Assembly (NCBI RefSeq): GCF_001983935.1
Contig: NZ_CP017641.1
Location: forward strand, 6,994,001-7,058,000
From: Fuerstiella marisgermanici
GTDB lineage: Bacteria; Planctomycetota; Planctomycetia; Planctomycetales; Planctomycetaceae
Direction: 5' to 3'
Length of the DNA: 64,000 nt
Shown one piece after another: positions 19,401 through 27,988 of this stretch; the stretch's first letter is position 1, and every line of letters begins with the position of its first letter. Made by a program: the position numbers and the translations under genes. Below the pieces are notes generated by a model. The model was given only the letters and a program-made list of their open reading frames with translations. It did no database searches and was not told the origin of the DNA.

Positions 19401-21177
19401 GGTCGAAGTGATTCGCGGGATCGCTCATCGACACAACAGAGAACTGGCTCCGCGTCTTTGGAAGTCGCTCGACGATGATTTGAACACGTCTCAGCGGCTT
19501 GCGGCTGCCAGTGGCCTGGCTCTATTCGCCCCAGACGATCCGCGATGGGAAACGGCGGCCAGGCAAATCGCGGACGCTCTGGTCCGCGAGAACACTTTGC
19601 ACGTTGCGAGCTGGATGGAGTTGGTTCGACCGCTTTCAAAACAGCTTTGTTCTCCACTGGCCGACGTGTTTCGTAACGACAATAAAGACTACTCACCTGC
19701 TCAAAGAGACATCGCAACGGCTCTTATTTCTGAATATGCAGCCAACGACACGGAGCTGATCTTCGGACTGCTAATCGACGCGCCTCAGTTCTCGACGTTG
19801 TTGTTCGATGCGTTCGCCCGCAGGCCGGACGAGGCGAGGCGGCTGGTGAAATCGCGACTGGCGTCACTTTCCGGCGGCCAGTTGACTGGTGAAGACAAGG
19901 TGCCGGAAATTGCGAGGCGCGCCAATCTGATCGTGCTGGCGATGAAGCTTGATGCATACGAAACCGTTTGGCCGTACTGGTCCAACTCCGTTGATCACAG
20001 CGTTCGCACGGAAGTCCTTCATTCGCTGGCTGAATCCAGCGTTAGTCCCGCGCCGCTGATTGAGCGGGCGCATCAAGAACCAGATCCCGGGACGCGCGCC
20101 GCTCTGCTGCTGGGTATTGGACACCTTATCAGCGATCTTAATGAGCAGCAGGCCACAGCACTCGCCGATCTGGCACTTGATCGGTTTGAACACGATCCGG
20201 CGGCTGGAGTTCACGGGGCTTGCCACTGGCTGATTCACAACTGCATCGGTGCGACCAGGTCGCCACTAAGCGAAGTGCAGAAAGCCGAGATACGTGATCG
20301 GTTCGACCAAATCGAAACCCGGCTTGCTGCCGGCAAACCGCTTGGCGATCGAAACTGGTACGTCACTTCGCACGGGCGCCATTCGTTGACAATTGTGCCT
20401 GGCCCCACGGTCGGCTGGGTTGGCAGCACAAAAGACACAGCTCCTGGCCGCGACCCCGACGAACCACGCCGCCAGCGCCGAATCGGGCGAACGTTTGCCA
20501 TTGGGCAACGCGAAGTTACTGTCAGCCAGTTCATGGAATTCTGGCAGCAAAGGCCCAAACTGCGTGAGTTCTATGATGTTCCGGATGACTACTTCGGGCA
20601 GGTCGATTCGCAACTCGCCGTCGAACGAGTGAATTGGTTTCTTGCGGCCGATTTTTGCAACTGGTTAAGCGAGCAGGAGGGGCTGCCCAAGAGTGAGTGG
20701 TGCTATCCAGAGAACGTTGACCGAGTTAACGGGATCACGATTCCCGACGACTACTTCGGACGCACTGGTTATCGGTTGCTCTCAGAAACTGAATGGGAAT
20801 TGTCCGCTCGCAACGGAACGCTGACCGCGTGGCATTTCGGTAGCGATGGCCAGCGACTAAACGACTATGCGTGGTGGCAGGAAAACGCTGACGAGCGGAT
20901 TCACCCAGTGGGACTGTTGCAACCAAACGGTCTGGGCCTGTTCGATATGATCGGCAACGCGATGGAGTGGACGGGAACAGGTCAGCAGTTGGATGAAGAA
21001 CTCGTAGATGACCGTCTGCTTCATCCGAAAGTCAACCCGTTGGGAGACCGCGTTCTCCGCGGCGGAGGCTATTCCGACTTCCGCAGTTACGCGCGGTCCG
21101 CATACCGTGAATCTTACACTCCGGACGCTGGCGGTGCCGAACTCGGAATTCGAATTGGTCGGACGATGCCGGAATAG
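16477..21177 (+). CDS. Ser/Thr kinase - STAND-like NTPase - TM - FGE-like fusion protein
   Basis: 1566 residues. Kinase domain about 105-375: glycine loop GRGGFG (113-118), catalytic lysine in VAIKIAL (about 135), HLDVKPANI as catalytic loop (about 242; HLD in place of HRD) and TDFG (about 262). A second P-loop, GPSGCGKTS (about 455), with FVLFIDQFEQW as Walker B, follows the pattern of nSTAND1-type NTPases (the AGLIPLL after the P-loop is characteristic). A TM helix (VVALAAVGLMIIGAALL) lies at about 870-888; after it, about 900-1290 is helical and HEAT-like. The C-terminus (about 1305-1566) is a formylglycine-generating-enzyme/C-type-lectin fold (REVTVSQFMEFW, YRLLSETEWELSAR, VLRGGG). The TM suggests a cytoplasmic kinase/NTPase and an external sensor. 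The start overlaps the previous gene. It probably senses a ligand and phosphorylates cytoplasmic targets; no target is known. Confidence 0.85.
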   Translation: MTDDTNETVPEAWASPTQEQLDYVSTWFDYGQRPTVELPSQSGQQSDGDSVTSTSLQKLLAVYDCLELMDRVWPRSDGEDTVGLEKIAANKLLADQIASGNVLDSRYRIIAEIGRGGFGVVLKGHDTQLRRDVAIKIALENAPAFDADATLDCGSRTDSEEPVREALKEARVVASLRHPNIVRVLDIGSCPEVPFYIVSELIQGTTLREVARRGRLPLLDTLRVVAKIAAGLDYAHSRGIIHLDVKPANILLDHDGEPHLTDFGMAIRNSAHRPSMLIAGTPHYMAPEQAAGRDHRINRQCDIYSLGVTLYYLLSGKLPYTSSSATELLKLISASRYVPVGQLVEAVPPGLERILDQAMAKRQSDRYQTAAQFAADLNQLADELKLEGADKADASPITIVPQGLRSFSQRDSDFFLQLVPGVRDVYGVPQSLRFWKHRIEQSYVERGTEVNLVFGPSGCGKTSLVKAGLIPLLSKRIVPIYVEASPQNTERDVLMLIRQYVNLPAPVDSLAKAVRWLQSPAMLREQESSDTNAASRFVLFIDQFEQWLHQQHLRENHDLVAALEICDGQNVMPVLMIRDDFWMAASRLMKELDIPIVEGGNAAAVDLFDMEHARHVLRLFGQANGDLPLESGEITADQQEFIRLAIEDLQLENRVVCVRIALFAQMMRGRVWSPASLEHSGGSAGIGVRFLGETFGDRTGHANHRAMETSARLVLAALLPEHGTDIKGHRRSAEELQSISGLNADEFQRLLQVLDKELRLITPVEHEAGLAVESTGRLSEADQSGYQLTHDFLVPSIREWLFKKQRETPAGRAELCLAERASLWQAEPLKRYLPSASETIAILRRTNARRWSTVQKAMMASAVRVHSRRAVVALAAVGLMIIGAALLRNRVRSDQFENTAAAKVDSLLTARIGDVPRLIEELGEFRSVADGWLHSRFNAPRNADEQLRAGLALTNTELVEPQFLTDALLNGTPEQVEVIRGIAHRHNRELAPRLWKSLDDDLNTSQRLAAASGLALFAPDDPRWETAARQIADALVRENTLHVASWMELVRPLSKQLCSPLADVFRNDNKDYSPAQRDIATALISEYAANDTELIFGLLIDAPQFSTLLFDAFARRPDEARRLVKSRLASLSGGQLTGEDKVPEIARRANLIVLAMKLDAYETVWPYWSNSVDHSVRTEVLHSLAESSVSPAPLIERAHQEPDPGTRAALLLGIGHLISDLNEQQATALADLALDRFEHDPAAGVHGACHWLIHNCIGATRSPLSEVQKAEIRDRFDQIETRLAAGKPLGDRNWYVTSHGRHSLTIVPGPTVGWVGSTKDTAPGRDPDEPRRQRRIGRTFAIGQREVTVSQFMEFWQQRPKLREFYDVPDDYFGQVDSQLAVERVNWFLAADFCNWLSEQEGLPKSEWCYPENVDRVNGITIPDDYFGRTGYRLLSETEWELSARNGTLTAWHFGSDGQRLNDYAWWQENADERIHPVGLLQPNGLGLFDMIGNAMEWTGTGQQLDEELVDDRLLHPKVNPLGDRVLRGGGYSDFRSYARSAYRESYTPDAGGAELGIRIGRTMPE

Positions 21178-21201
21178 TTGGACGAAAACAGCTCGGTGAG
21201 T

Positions 21202-21900
21202 TTACGCCTGGTCGTCCTGCAGGATTGCTGCGAGCGCGTCAATCGCCTGGTTCCACAGTTTGCGAACCTCGTCGGGCGTGTGGTCGGCTTGTTTAGCGAT
21301 GTCAGCGAAGGTCAAGCCGTCACGTTGCCGCATTTCGATGATTCGACGATGCTCGTCAGGCAGGCGAGACAGGGCGTCCAGTAATCGACGCTCGTCGGCC
21401 TGCTGTTGCTGCTGTCGGCTGAGAGAATCGCCGCATGTGTCAGCAAGCGGTGGAATGTTCTTACGTTCTTTCTGGGGAACTTCGCGCTGCAGATCGCGAT
21501 AACGATTCACAATGATGTTGATCAGAATCTGCCTCAGCCATGCTGCGAATTCCTCAACGTTTTCCGCCGGGCACCTGTCGAAATTGGCCTGAGCTTCGAC
21601 GATCGCACTTTCAACGACGTCGGCTGCTGCTATTTGCCCGGATGGTTCGTCGGCGACGGTTTTTTTCGCCATTCCAGACAGGTAGTCACGAAATGTTTCC
21701 AGCAGCGCCGCTCGGTCACAGGCCGTTCCGCTGTGAGCACTACGCAGCAGGCGTTGCGAAAGCAAGGTGTCTTGATGTGGCTGGCTGGCGTTAGACAAAT
21801 CGGAATCCACATCGCTTATGCAGGCAGCGAGCCGAGCCGCTGGTTCTCTGAGCTGTTCAATTCGAAGGAACCAGAGACCTATCACCTTGGGGCGCCACAT
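21202..21900 (-). CDS. ECF-type RNA polymerase sigma factor
   Basis: 232 residues in the longest frame. Region 2 is recognisable in FAAWLRQILINIIVNRYRDL and region 4 in LDALSRLPDEHRRIIEMRQRDGLTFADIA followed by VRKLWNQAIDAL, the helix-turn-helix that reads the -35 element. Between them is a glutamine-rich linker (QQQQQAD). The first 30 residues look non-conserved; GTG 21810 would start the protein just before the sigma-like part and may be the real start. It is convergent with the kinase gene across only 24 bases and lies 9 bases after thyX on the same strand. Planctomycetes carry many ECF sigma factors next to kinases, so a functional link with the kinase operon is plausible, though the arrangement is convergent. 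Confidence 0.8.
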   Translation of the reverse strand: MWRPKVIGLWFLRIEQLREPAARLAACISDVDSDLSNASQPHQDTLLSQRLLRSAHSGTACDRAALLETFRDYLSGMAKKTVADEPSGQIAAADVVESAIVEAQANFDRCPAENVEEFAAWLRQILINIIVNRYRDLQREVPQKERKNIPPLADTCGDSLSRQQQQQADERRLLDALSRLPDEHRRIIEMRQRDGLTFADIAKQADHTPDEVRKLWNQAIDALAAILQDDQA

Positions 21901-21909
21901 GCGGGTTCA

Positions 21910-22842
21910 TTATTCCTCCGCCAGCAGCCCCATACGCACCAGCTTTTGGCGGCATTCGTCTCGTTCGCGGCTGCGCTTTAGCGAGGCCCAAGTGGGGTCC
22001 TGAGATCCCAGAAACGCGGCTTCGGGGAAGGGCGGTGTGAGGCCGGCCTTGGCGGCGTGGCTGGTGAGGCGTTGAACGACGCCGACGTCCAGTCGAGTGA
22101 GAAACATGGACTGCATGCGGTAGTCCTGGAACGCTTCCCACACAATCGGAAACAGCGGCGCGACAATCTGTTCGCCGATCGCTGTGGCGTAGTTGCGGAT
22201 CTCAAGCTGAGCGTGGCTGTCCATTCGCAAAGCCAGAAAGTGCAGCAGGTTGTGCAGGTCGATTTTCCAGTACGCTTCCGTATATGTCGCGAGCGGAAGG
22301 TCTTTTCTTGCCTGTTCGCGAGCGACGCCGGAGTCGATGCGTTCCTGATAGACCATTCGCATCTGGTTCTGCAACTCGGTTTCCTGTTCGGTCAGCTTTT
22401 GGCCGAGGTCCGTGGGCAGCGAATCGCCGCTGCCCTGGCGGTTGGATTCGGCCTGCGTTCTCCATTCGTCCGGCGGCGTGGTTTGAGCGGCGTCGACGGC
22501 CAGCGAATACCGAGTGCTGTATTCATTGATGTTGGCCGTGCGATGACGAACCCACTGCCGCCAGCAGTCCATGGGGACTCGGACCAGAAACTTGATTTCT
22601 GCCATTTCAAATGGCGTTGTGTGCCGATGCCGCAGCAGGTAGCGAATGAGCGTCCGGTCGTCGCTGACTTTTTTGGTGCCTTCGCCATAGCTGACGCGAG
22701 CTGCCTGCACGATGCTGCCATCGTCGCCCATGACGTCAACCAGACAGACAAACCCGTCGTCCAATACGGGGACTTTTTTCCAGCGTAAGTCGTTGACCTG
22801 GGCAAGACGTTCTTCGGGCGACTGGTGAGCTTGTGGGGACAT
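21910..22842 (-). CDS. thyX: FAD-dependent thymidylate synthase ThyX
   Basis: 310 residues. The signature RHRx7S is perfect: R99-H100-R101 followed by seven residues and S109, within RHRTANINEYSTRYS. HRHTTPFEMAEIKF upstream is the matching FAD/dUMP-binding segment. The enzyme makes dTMP from dUMP using methylene-tetrahydrofolate and FADH2, replacing ThyA. At 310 residues it is longer than the usual 220-260, with an extension of about 20 residues at the N-terminus and extra sequence at the C-terminal end. It is divergent from ogt (125 bases between starts) and sits 9 bases before the ECF sigma gene. tmk, the next enzyme in dTTP synthesis, is about 12 kb away and not linked. Confidence 0.95.
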   Translation of the reverse strand: MSPQAHQSPEERLAQVNDLRWKKVPVLDDGFVCLVDVMGDDGSIVQAARVSYGEGTKKVSDDRTLIRYLLRHRHTTPFEMAEIKFLVRVPMDCWRQWVRHRTANINEYSTRYSLAVDAAQTTPPDEWRTQAESNRQGSGDSLPTDLGQKLTEQETELQNQMRMVYQERIDSGVAREQARKDLPLATYTEAYWKIDLHNLLHFLALRMDSHAQLEIRNYATAIGEQIVAPLFPIVWEAFQDYRMQSMFLTRLDVGVVQRLTSHAAKAGLTPPFPEAAFLGSQDPTWASLKRSRERDECRQKLVRMGLLAEE

Positions 22843-22967
22843 CGGATTGTTTCAGTCTGGCATTCACTAATTGGCAATCAACAGCGGGGCAATGTATGGT
22901 TTCAGCTGCCCGAATTCCAACGGGCGGCGATTCGTTGATGTAACTCTTGACGGAAAGGCAGTTGACC

Positions 22968-23453
22968 ATGCATTACACTTGGATGGACGAGACTCCGATT
23001 GGCCGAATTCTGCTGGCTGGTGACGACGAAGGCCTGAAATATCTTGTCTTTGATCACGGGGCATCACAGGAACGTCATCAGCTGCCGTTGCCTGGCTGGA
23101 CTGAAAAGGCTGCACCGTTTAAGGAAGTTTCTCGGCAGCTGAAAGCCTACTTCGCCGGGAAATTGCATCGATTTGACCTGCCGTTGGCGGCCAATGGTAC
23201 CGATTTCCAGAAGCGTGTCTGGAAGGCACTTTGCGACGTGCCCTACGGCGAAACTGTGAGCTACGGTGAAATTGCCAAGGCGATTGGCAAGCCAACCGCG
23301 TCACGAGCGGTCGGGATGGCGAACGGTCGCAACCCGATTTCGATTATCGTTCCGTGCCACCGCATTATCGGCAGCAGCGGAAAACTGGTCGGGTATGGCG
23401 GCGGCCTCGAACGCAAAACTCGACTGCTGCAGTTGGAAGGTGTGGCGGTGTGA
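22968..23453 (+). CDS. ogt: Methylated-DNA-protein cysteine methyltransferase
   Basis: 161 residues from ATG 22968, preceded by a purine-rich GGAAAGG about ten bases upstream; the earlier TTG at 22947 adds only seven residues. The active-site segment IVPCHRII contains the acceptor cysteine C130. DFQKRVWKALCDVPYGETVSYGEIA, a segment spanning about 79-103, and the following ASRAVGMANGRNP form the DNA-binding winged helix and the arginine finger. The protein transfers the O6-methyl group of guanine to itself and is then spent. The N-terminal ferredoxin-like half is present, so it is of Ogt/Ada-C type. Its stop codon shares a base with the start of the next small membrane-protein gene. Confidence 0.93.
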   Translation: MHYTWMDETPIGRILLAGDDEGLKYLVFDHGASQERHQLPLPGWTEKAAPFKEVSRQLKAYFAGKLHRFDLPLAANGTDFQKRVWKALCDVPYGETVSYGEIAKAIGKPTASRAVGMANGRNPISIIVPCHRIIGSSGKLVGYGGGLERKTRLLQLEGVAV

Positions 23454-23764
23454 TGCAGGATCAGCGTGCGACGGAAAATCCGTACGCTGCGCCGGAAGCT
23501 CAACCAGAGCAGCCGCTAACAACACCCGTTTCCTCGATAACTGTGATTTGGGAGCTCGTGGTGGCTGTGTTCGCATTCTTTTTGGTGTGGTTCACGGCGA
23601 ATCTGTTACTGACGCTTGTGGCCCCACACCCTCTGTTTTCAACATGGCTGGCAGTCGCCGTGCAGCCATTGTTTGTACTATTGGCTGCGTGGGCCGCACA
23701 ACAGCACTTCCGATCGACGCTACGGAATTTACGGGAGGCTGATGAGGTCGTTGACGACGGCTAA
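23453..23764 (+). CDS. Small hydrophobic membrane protein with NPYAAP motif
   Basis: 103 residues. It starts at ATG 23453, whose first base is the last base of the ogt stop, so translation is coupled. The N-terminus carries ENPYAAPEA, a short motif seen in many otherwise unrelated small planctomycete membrane proteins. Two TM segments follow (IWELVVAVFAFFLVWFTANLL and WLAVAVQPLFVLLAAWAAQ, about 33-55 and 66-85), then a short acidic tail. Both ends are probably cytoplasmic. I do not recognise a family. The coupling with ogt may be only transcriptional convenience. Confidence 0.65.
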   Translation: MQDQRATENPYAAPEAQPEQPLTTPVSSITVIWELVVAVFAFFLVWFTANLLLTLVAPHPLFSTWLAVAVQPLFVLLAAWAAQQHFRSTLRNLREADEVVDDG

Positions 23765-23906
23765 CCGGCGAAGTTCGACGTGTCCGACTCCGGAGCACAA
23801 GATTTACCCCCGCGACCAACGCCGGCGCTTCAGCTCGACAACGTCACCCGGCCACCACGCCAATCGTCAGCCGGGACGTCCCGGCCACGGCAATCGCCCG
23901 CCGAGG

Positions 23907-24848
<942 letters not shown>

Positions 24849-25160
24849 TTTTGATAAGCTCTGAATGTAGATTGGGCCAGAAAACAGGCTTGAATTCGCG
24901 ACCATTTTTCAGTGTTCGGATTCGGCCAACTTTTGCGGAATGTAGTGTTTTTTCGCTCCGCAATCGACTGACGCGCCGTTTTTGAGCTTCGAGACAGTGC
25001 CTGGAACGACCGGCAAAACCCGTGGAGTGCCTGCCCGGGCCAAATGTTGGGCATGTGTCACTAGCGATTGCTGGATTTCCGTGGAGTTTTGGTAAAAATG
25101 GGCCACGGCGATGATCGCTAACTATCCGCTTTGGGCCACGTTTTAGTACTGAACAATCGC
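24849..25160. other. Divergent intergenic region, 312 bases
   Basis: No convincing gene. It should hold the promoters of the aldo/keto reductase gene (minus) and the desaturase gene (plus). A 7-base inverted repeat (TTGCGGA at 24933-24939 and TCCGCAA at 24957-24963, with a T-rich loop) is the only structure seen, and it is short enough to be chance. Open frames here have atypical composition. Confidence 0.5.
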
Positions 25161-26219
25161 ATGTCTGTCACCCAGTTTACTGAGAATGAACTCAGTGATC
25201 TCGAAGATGAAGTGACGTTGCCGCTGTACGTTCTACTACCTTTAGGCGTGGTGGGACTGTACTCACTGGCATTCCCGTGGCCGGTGAATACGCTACCGGT
25301 GTATCTGGGCTGGCTGACGTTCACGACGTTTATCTTCTTTTGCTACACCAGTTGCTTTCACGAGACGGCTCATCAAACCCTAAGCCAGTCAGCGAAGTTA
25401 AGCGTCATCGTTGGGCGCGTGCTGGGAACGCTGATGTTCACGCCGTATTCGGTGTACCGCGAAAGCCATATTCGCCACCACGCTTATCTGAACAAGCCCA
25501 CTGATTTCGAACTTTGGCCGTACAGCGATCCCAAGTCGCCCGTTTGGTTTCGCAGGGCCTTCGTCTGGTTTGACCTGGCCTTCGGGATTGTGACTGGTCC
25601 CTTCGTGTACGGTCGTACGTTCTTTCACAAAGACAGCCCCATTAAGAGTCCCGCGATTCGTCGAGCGACCTATTGGGAATACGCGGCAATTGTCGCGTTC
25701 TGGGGCAGCGTGCTGACAGCTTGTGCTGTTTACGACTTATGGTTCTACCTGCTCACCGTTTGGGTGCTGCCTCACTGGCTGGCGGGTGTGATGCAGACCG
25801 GTCGCAAGTTGACGGAGCATTTGGGCATGTCCAGCTACGACCCTCTGAAGGGGACTCGAACAGTCGTCGCAGACAATTGGTTCACTCGTCTGTGCACCTG
25901 GATGAATTTTGACATCTTCGTTCACGGTCCACACCACCGGCATCCCAAAGTTGCTCACAATCTTCTGCACCGGAAGATGAAGGAATACAAAGAGCAGACT
26001 CAGGAAGAATTTCCGATCTTCGCGACCTACCGCAAGGCCGCCGTTGCCATGCTGCCGTATCTGATTCGCAATCCGGGAGTCGGAATGAATGCAGGAGCCG
26101 CTTCGCCTGATGTTGAGAAGGTGAAAGACGTCGACAATTTCGTCGCCGACGTGGCGGAAGAGGTACTGGCGGATCGAGATTTGGAAACAGGCCGAGTGCA
26201 ACAACAGGCAAGCGCCTGA
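25161..26219 (+). CDS. Membrane fatty-acid desaturase, second paralogue
   Basis: 352 residues from ATG 25161; a TTG at 25131 would lengthen it by ten. Histidine boxes: HETAH (67-71), HIRHH (103-107) and HGPHHRHP near residue 257. Together with four or so TM stretches (LYVLLPLGVVGLYSL, FTTFIFFCYTSCF) these place it in the same di-iron desaturase family as 8812-9894, and long segments align by eye (RHHAYLN, WPYSDP, YDPLKGTRTVV, NPGVGMNAG). It stands alone, divergent from an aldo/keto reductase and followed by a good terminator and then a sulfatase. Its role is likely in membrane lipid unsaturation rather than the dedicated lipid locus, but that is inference. Confidence 0.87.
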   Translation: MSVTQFTENELSDLEDEVTLPLYVLLPLGVVGLYSLAFPWPVNTLPVYLGWLTFTTFIFFCYTSCFHETAHQTLSQSAKLSVIVGRVLGTLMFTPYSVYRESHIRHHAYLNKPTDFELWPYSDPKSPVWFRRAFVWFDLAFGIVTGPFVYGRTFFHKDSPIKSPAIRRATYWEYAAIVAFWGSVLTACAVYDLWFYLLTVWVLPHWLAGVMQTGRKLTEHLGMSSYDPLKGTRTVVADNWFTRLCTWMNFDIFVHGPHHRHPKVAHNLLHRKMKEYKEQTQEEFPIFATYRKAAVAMLPYLIRNPGVGMNAGAASPDVEKVKDVDNFVADVAEEVLADRDLETGRVQQQASA

Positions 26220-26320
26220 CGCCGAGACGCCATAGCAGACAGCGCGGTGGGGTAGCGAAGGACGTTGAAAGTCTTGTCCGCTGGCGTTGCCCGGGGTGGC
26301 GGCTGGAGGAGTTCAACAAA

Positions 26321-26351
26321 GAAGCCTGACGTTTCAAAGAGTCGGGCTTTT
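26321..26351 (+). terminator. Rho-independent-type terminator after second desaturase
   Basis: The arms AAGCCTGAC (from 26322) and GTCGGGCTT (from 26341) pair over nine positions, one of them G-U, around a ten-base loop; TT follows directly and only a short T run is present. It lies between the desaturase stop at 26219 and the sulfatase start at 26380, so it would end desaturase transcription. Confidence 0.6.
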
Positions 26352-26379
26352 GAATTCGACCACAAACAGGAAGTACTGC

Positions 26380-27786
26380 ATGCGACACTGTCTTCTCACG
26401 TTGTCCATCCTGTTGCTGCATTCCGTAAGTACCAACGCTGACAAGCCGAACATTATCTACATTCTGGCCGACGATGCAGGCTACGGTGACTTCGGCTGTT
26501 ACGGTGGAACTCAATTGCCGACGCCGAACATCGACCGCATGGCAAGTGAGGGCATGAAGTTCACTCGGCACTACGCTGGCTGTACCGTGTGCGCTCCTTC
26601 ACGCTGTGTGCTGATGACGGGACTGCACACCGGGCATTGCCGAATTCGAGGGAACAGCCCTGGTTTGCTGTTGGACGAAGACATCACGGTGGCAGAATTG
26701 CTGAAGGACGCTGGTTACAAAACCGCGTGCATCGGCAAGTGGGGCCTGGGAGCTCCGCCACCGTTGTCTGATCCGAACGATCACGGTTTCGACGAGTTCT
26801 ACGGCTACATCAGCATGTGGCATGCTCACAACTTCTACCCCGAATTTCTGATTCGTAATGGCAAACAGGAAGCTCTACGCAACGTTAGCCAGAAACAATG
26901 GTCCGAGCAGGATGGTCGTGGCGTGGCCGTGAAACGGATCGATTATGTTCCTGATTTGCTTACGGAAGAGACGCTTAAATTCATACGCAACAACACGCAG
27001 CAACCGTTCTTCCTGTACTACGCCTTGAACGTGCCTCACGCCAACAACGAAGGCGGTCGGCACAATGATCGCCCCGAAAAGGGCATGGAAGTGCCGGACT
27101 TTGGGCCGTACGCGGCCAATGACTGGCCAGCCCCGGAAAAGGGTTTTGCGGCCATCATGCGAAACATTGATCGGGATGTCGGTCGCATTTTGGAAGAACT
27201 CAAGTCGCAGGGGATCGACGACAACACGATCGTGCTGTTCAGCAGCGACAACGGGCCTCATCAGGAAGGCGGCCATAAGATGGACTTCTTCGACAGCAAC
27301 GGCCCGCTGCGAGGAATGAAACGCGATCTCTACGAAGGTGGCGTGCGAGTGCCACTGATCGTGCGTTGGCCGGGTCACGTCGAACAGAATTCAACCAGTA
27401 GTTACATCAGTGGCTTCCAGGACGTCCTGCCGACTTTGGCCGAGATCGCTTGCGCCGACATGCCGGATAACATTGATGGCATTTCTATGTTGCCAACACT
27501 GACAGGGCAAGGCGATCAGGCCGAGCACCAGTTCCTGTACTGGGAGTTCAGCGAACAAAAGGGCAAGCGCGCAGTATTGAAGGGCGACTGGAAACTGGTC
27601 CAGCTACAGGTGGCGACCGACGAGCCGTCTGGGTTCGAGCTTTACAACGTGGCGGAGGACATCGACGAATCGCAAAATCTGGCGGACGAACATCCCGAAA
27701 AAGTGAAACAGCTCGCTGCATTGCTGGATGCCGCTCACGTGCCGAACGAGCGGTATCCGCTGTGTCCGTCAGAGCGTGGCGATTGA
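26380..27786 (+). CDS. Secreted sulfatase, arylsulfatase A-like
   Basis: 468 residues from ATG 26380, with AGGAAG about seven bases upstream. The signal peptide is RHCLLTLSILLLHSVSTNA, then DKPNIIYILADDAGYGD, the metal-binding start of type I sulfatases (two Asp ligands). The formylglycine motif is C71-A-P-S-R (VCAPSRCVLMTG), of the Cys type that needs an FGly-generating enzyme. Other landmarks are GKWGLG and, at about 290, LFSSDNGPH. Such enzymes hydrolyse sulfate esters in the periplasm or outside the cell; marine planctomycetes use many of them on sulfated algal polysaccharides. The next gene is another sulfatase about 200 bases on. The substrate cannot be read from sequence. Confidence 0.92.
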   Translation: MRHCLLTLSILLLHSVSTNADKPNIIYILADDAGYGDFGCYGGTQLPTPNIDRMASEGMKFTRHYAGCTVCAPSRCVLMTGLHTGHCRIRGNSPGLLLDEDITVAELLKDAGYKTACIGKWGLGAPPPLSDPNDHGFDEFYGYISMWHAHNFYPEFLIRNGKQEALRNVSQKQWSEQDGRGVAVKRIDYVPDLLTEETLKFIRNNTQQPFFLYYALNVPHANNEGGRHNDRPEKGMEVPDFGPYAANDWPAPEKGFAAIMRNIDRDVGRILEELKSQGIDDNTIVLFSSDNGPHQEGGHKMDFFDSNGPLRGMKRDLYEGGVRVPLIVRWPGHVEQNSTSSYISGFQDVLPTLAEIACADMPDNIDGISMLPTLTGQGDQAEHQFLYWEFSEQKGKRAVLKGDWKLVQLQVATDEPSGFELYNVAEDIDESQNLADEHPEKVKQLAALLDAAHVPNERYPLCPSERGD

Positions 27787-27988
27787 ACGACGACCGTGTT
27801 GGTGCGGTGAACCGACGGCGTGAGCTTCCTGTTTTTTCGATCTGACGAACGAGGCCGCAACCAACTCACTCACGTTCATACCAGAAGTCTGTCACAATCT
27901 GACATTAAGAGCGAAGCGAAACTTTTTGATTCGAATCGCGTCTCTCTGCTGGCTGATGTAAGTGAAACTGAATGAAAGCGGTGTCCGT

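Noticed and set aside
25882-26571. Minus-strand frame of 229 codons crossing the desaturase end and sulfatase start
   Set aside because: It spans two supported + genes and a terminator, and its Arg/Pro-rich product has no family features.
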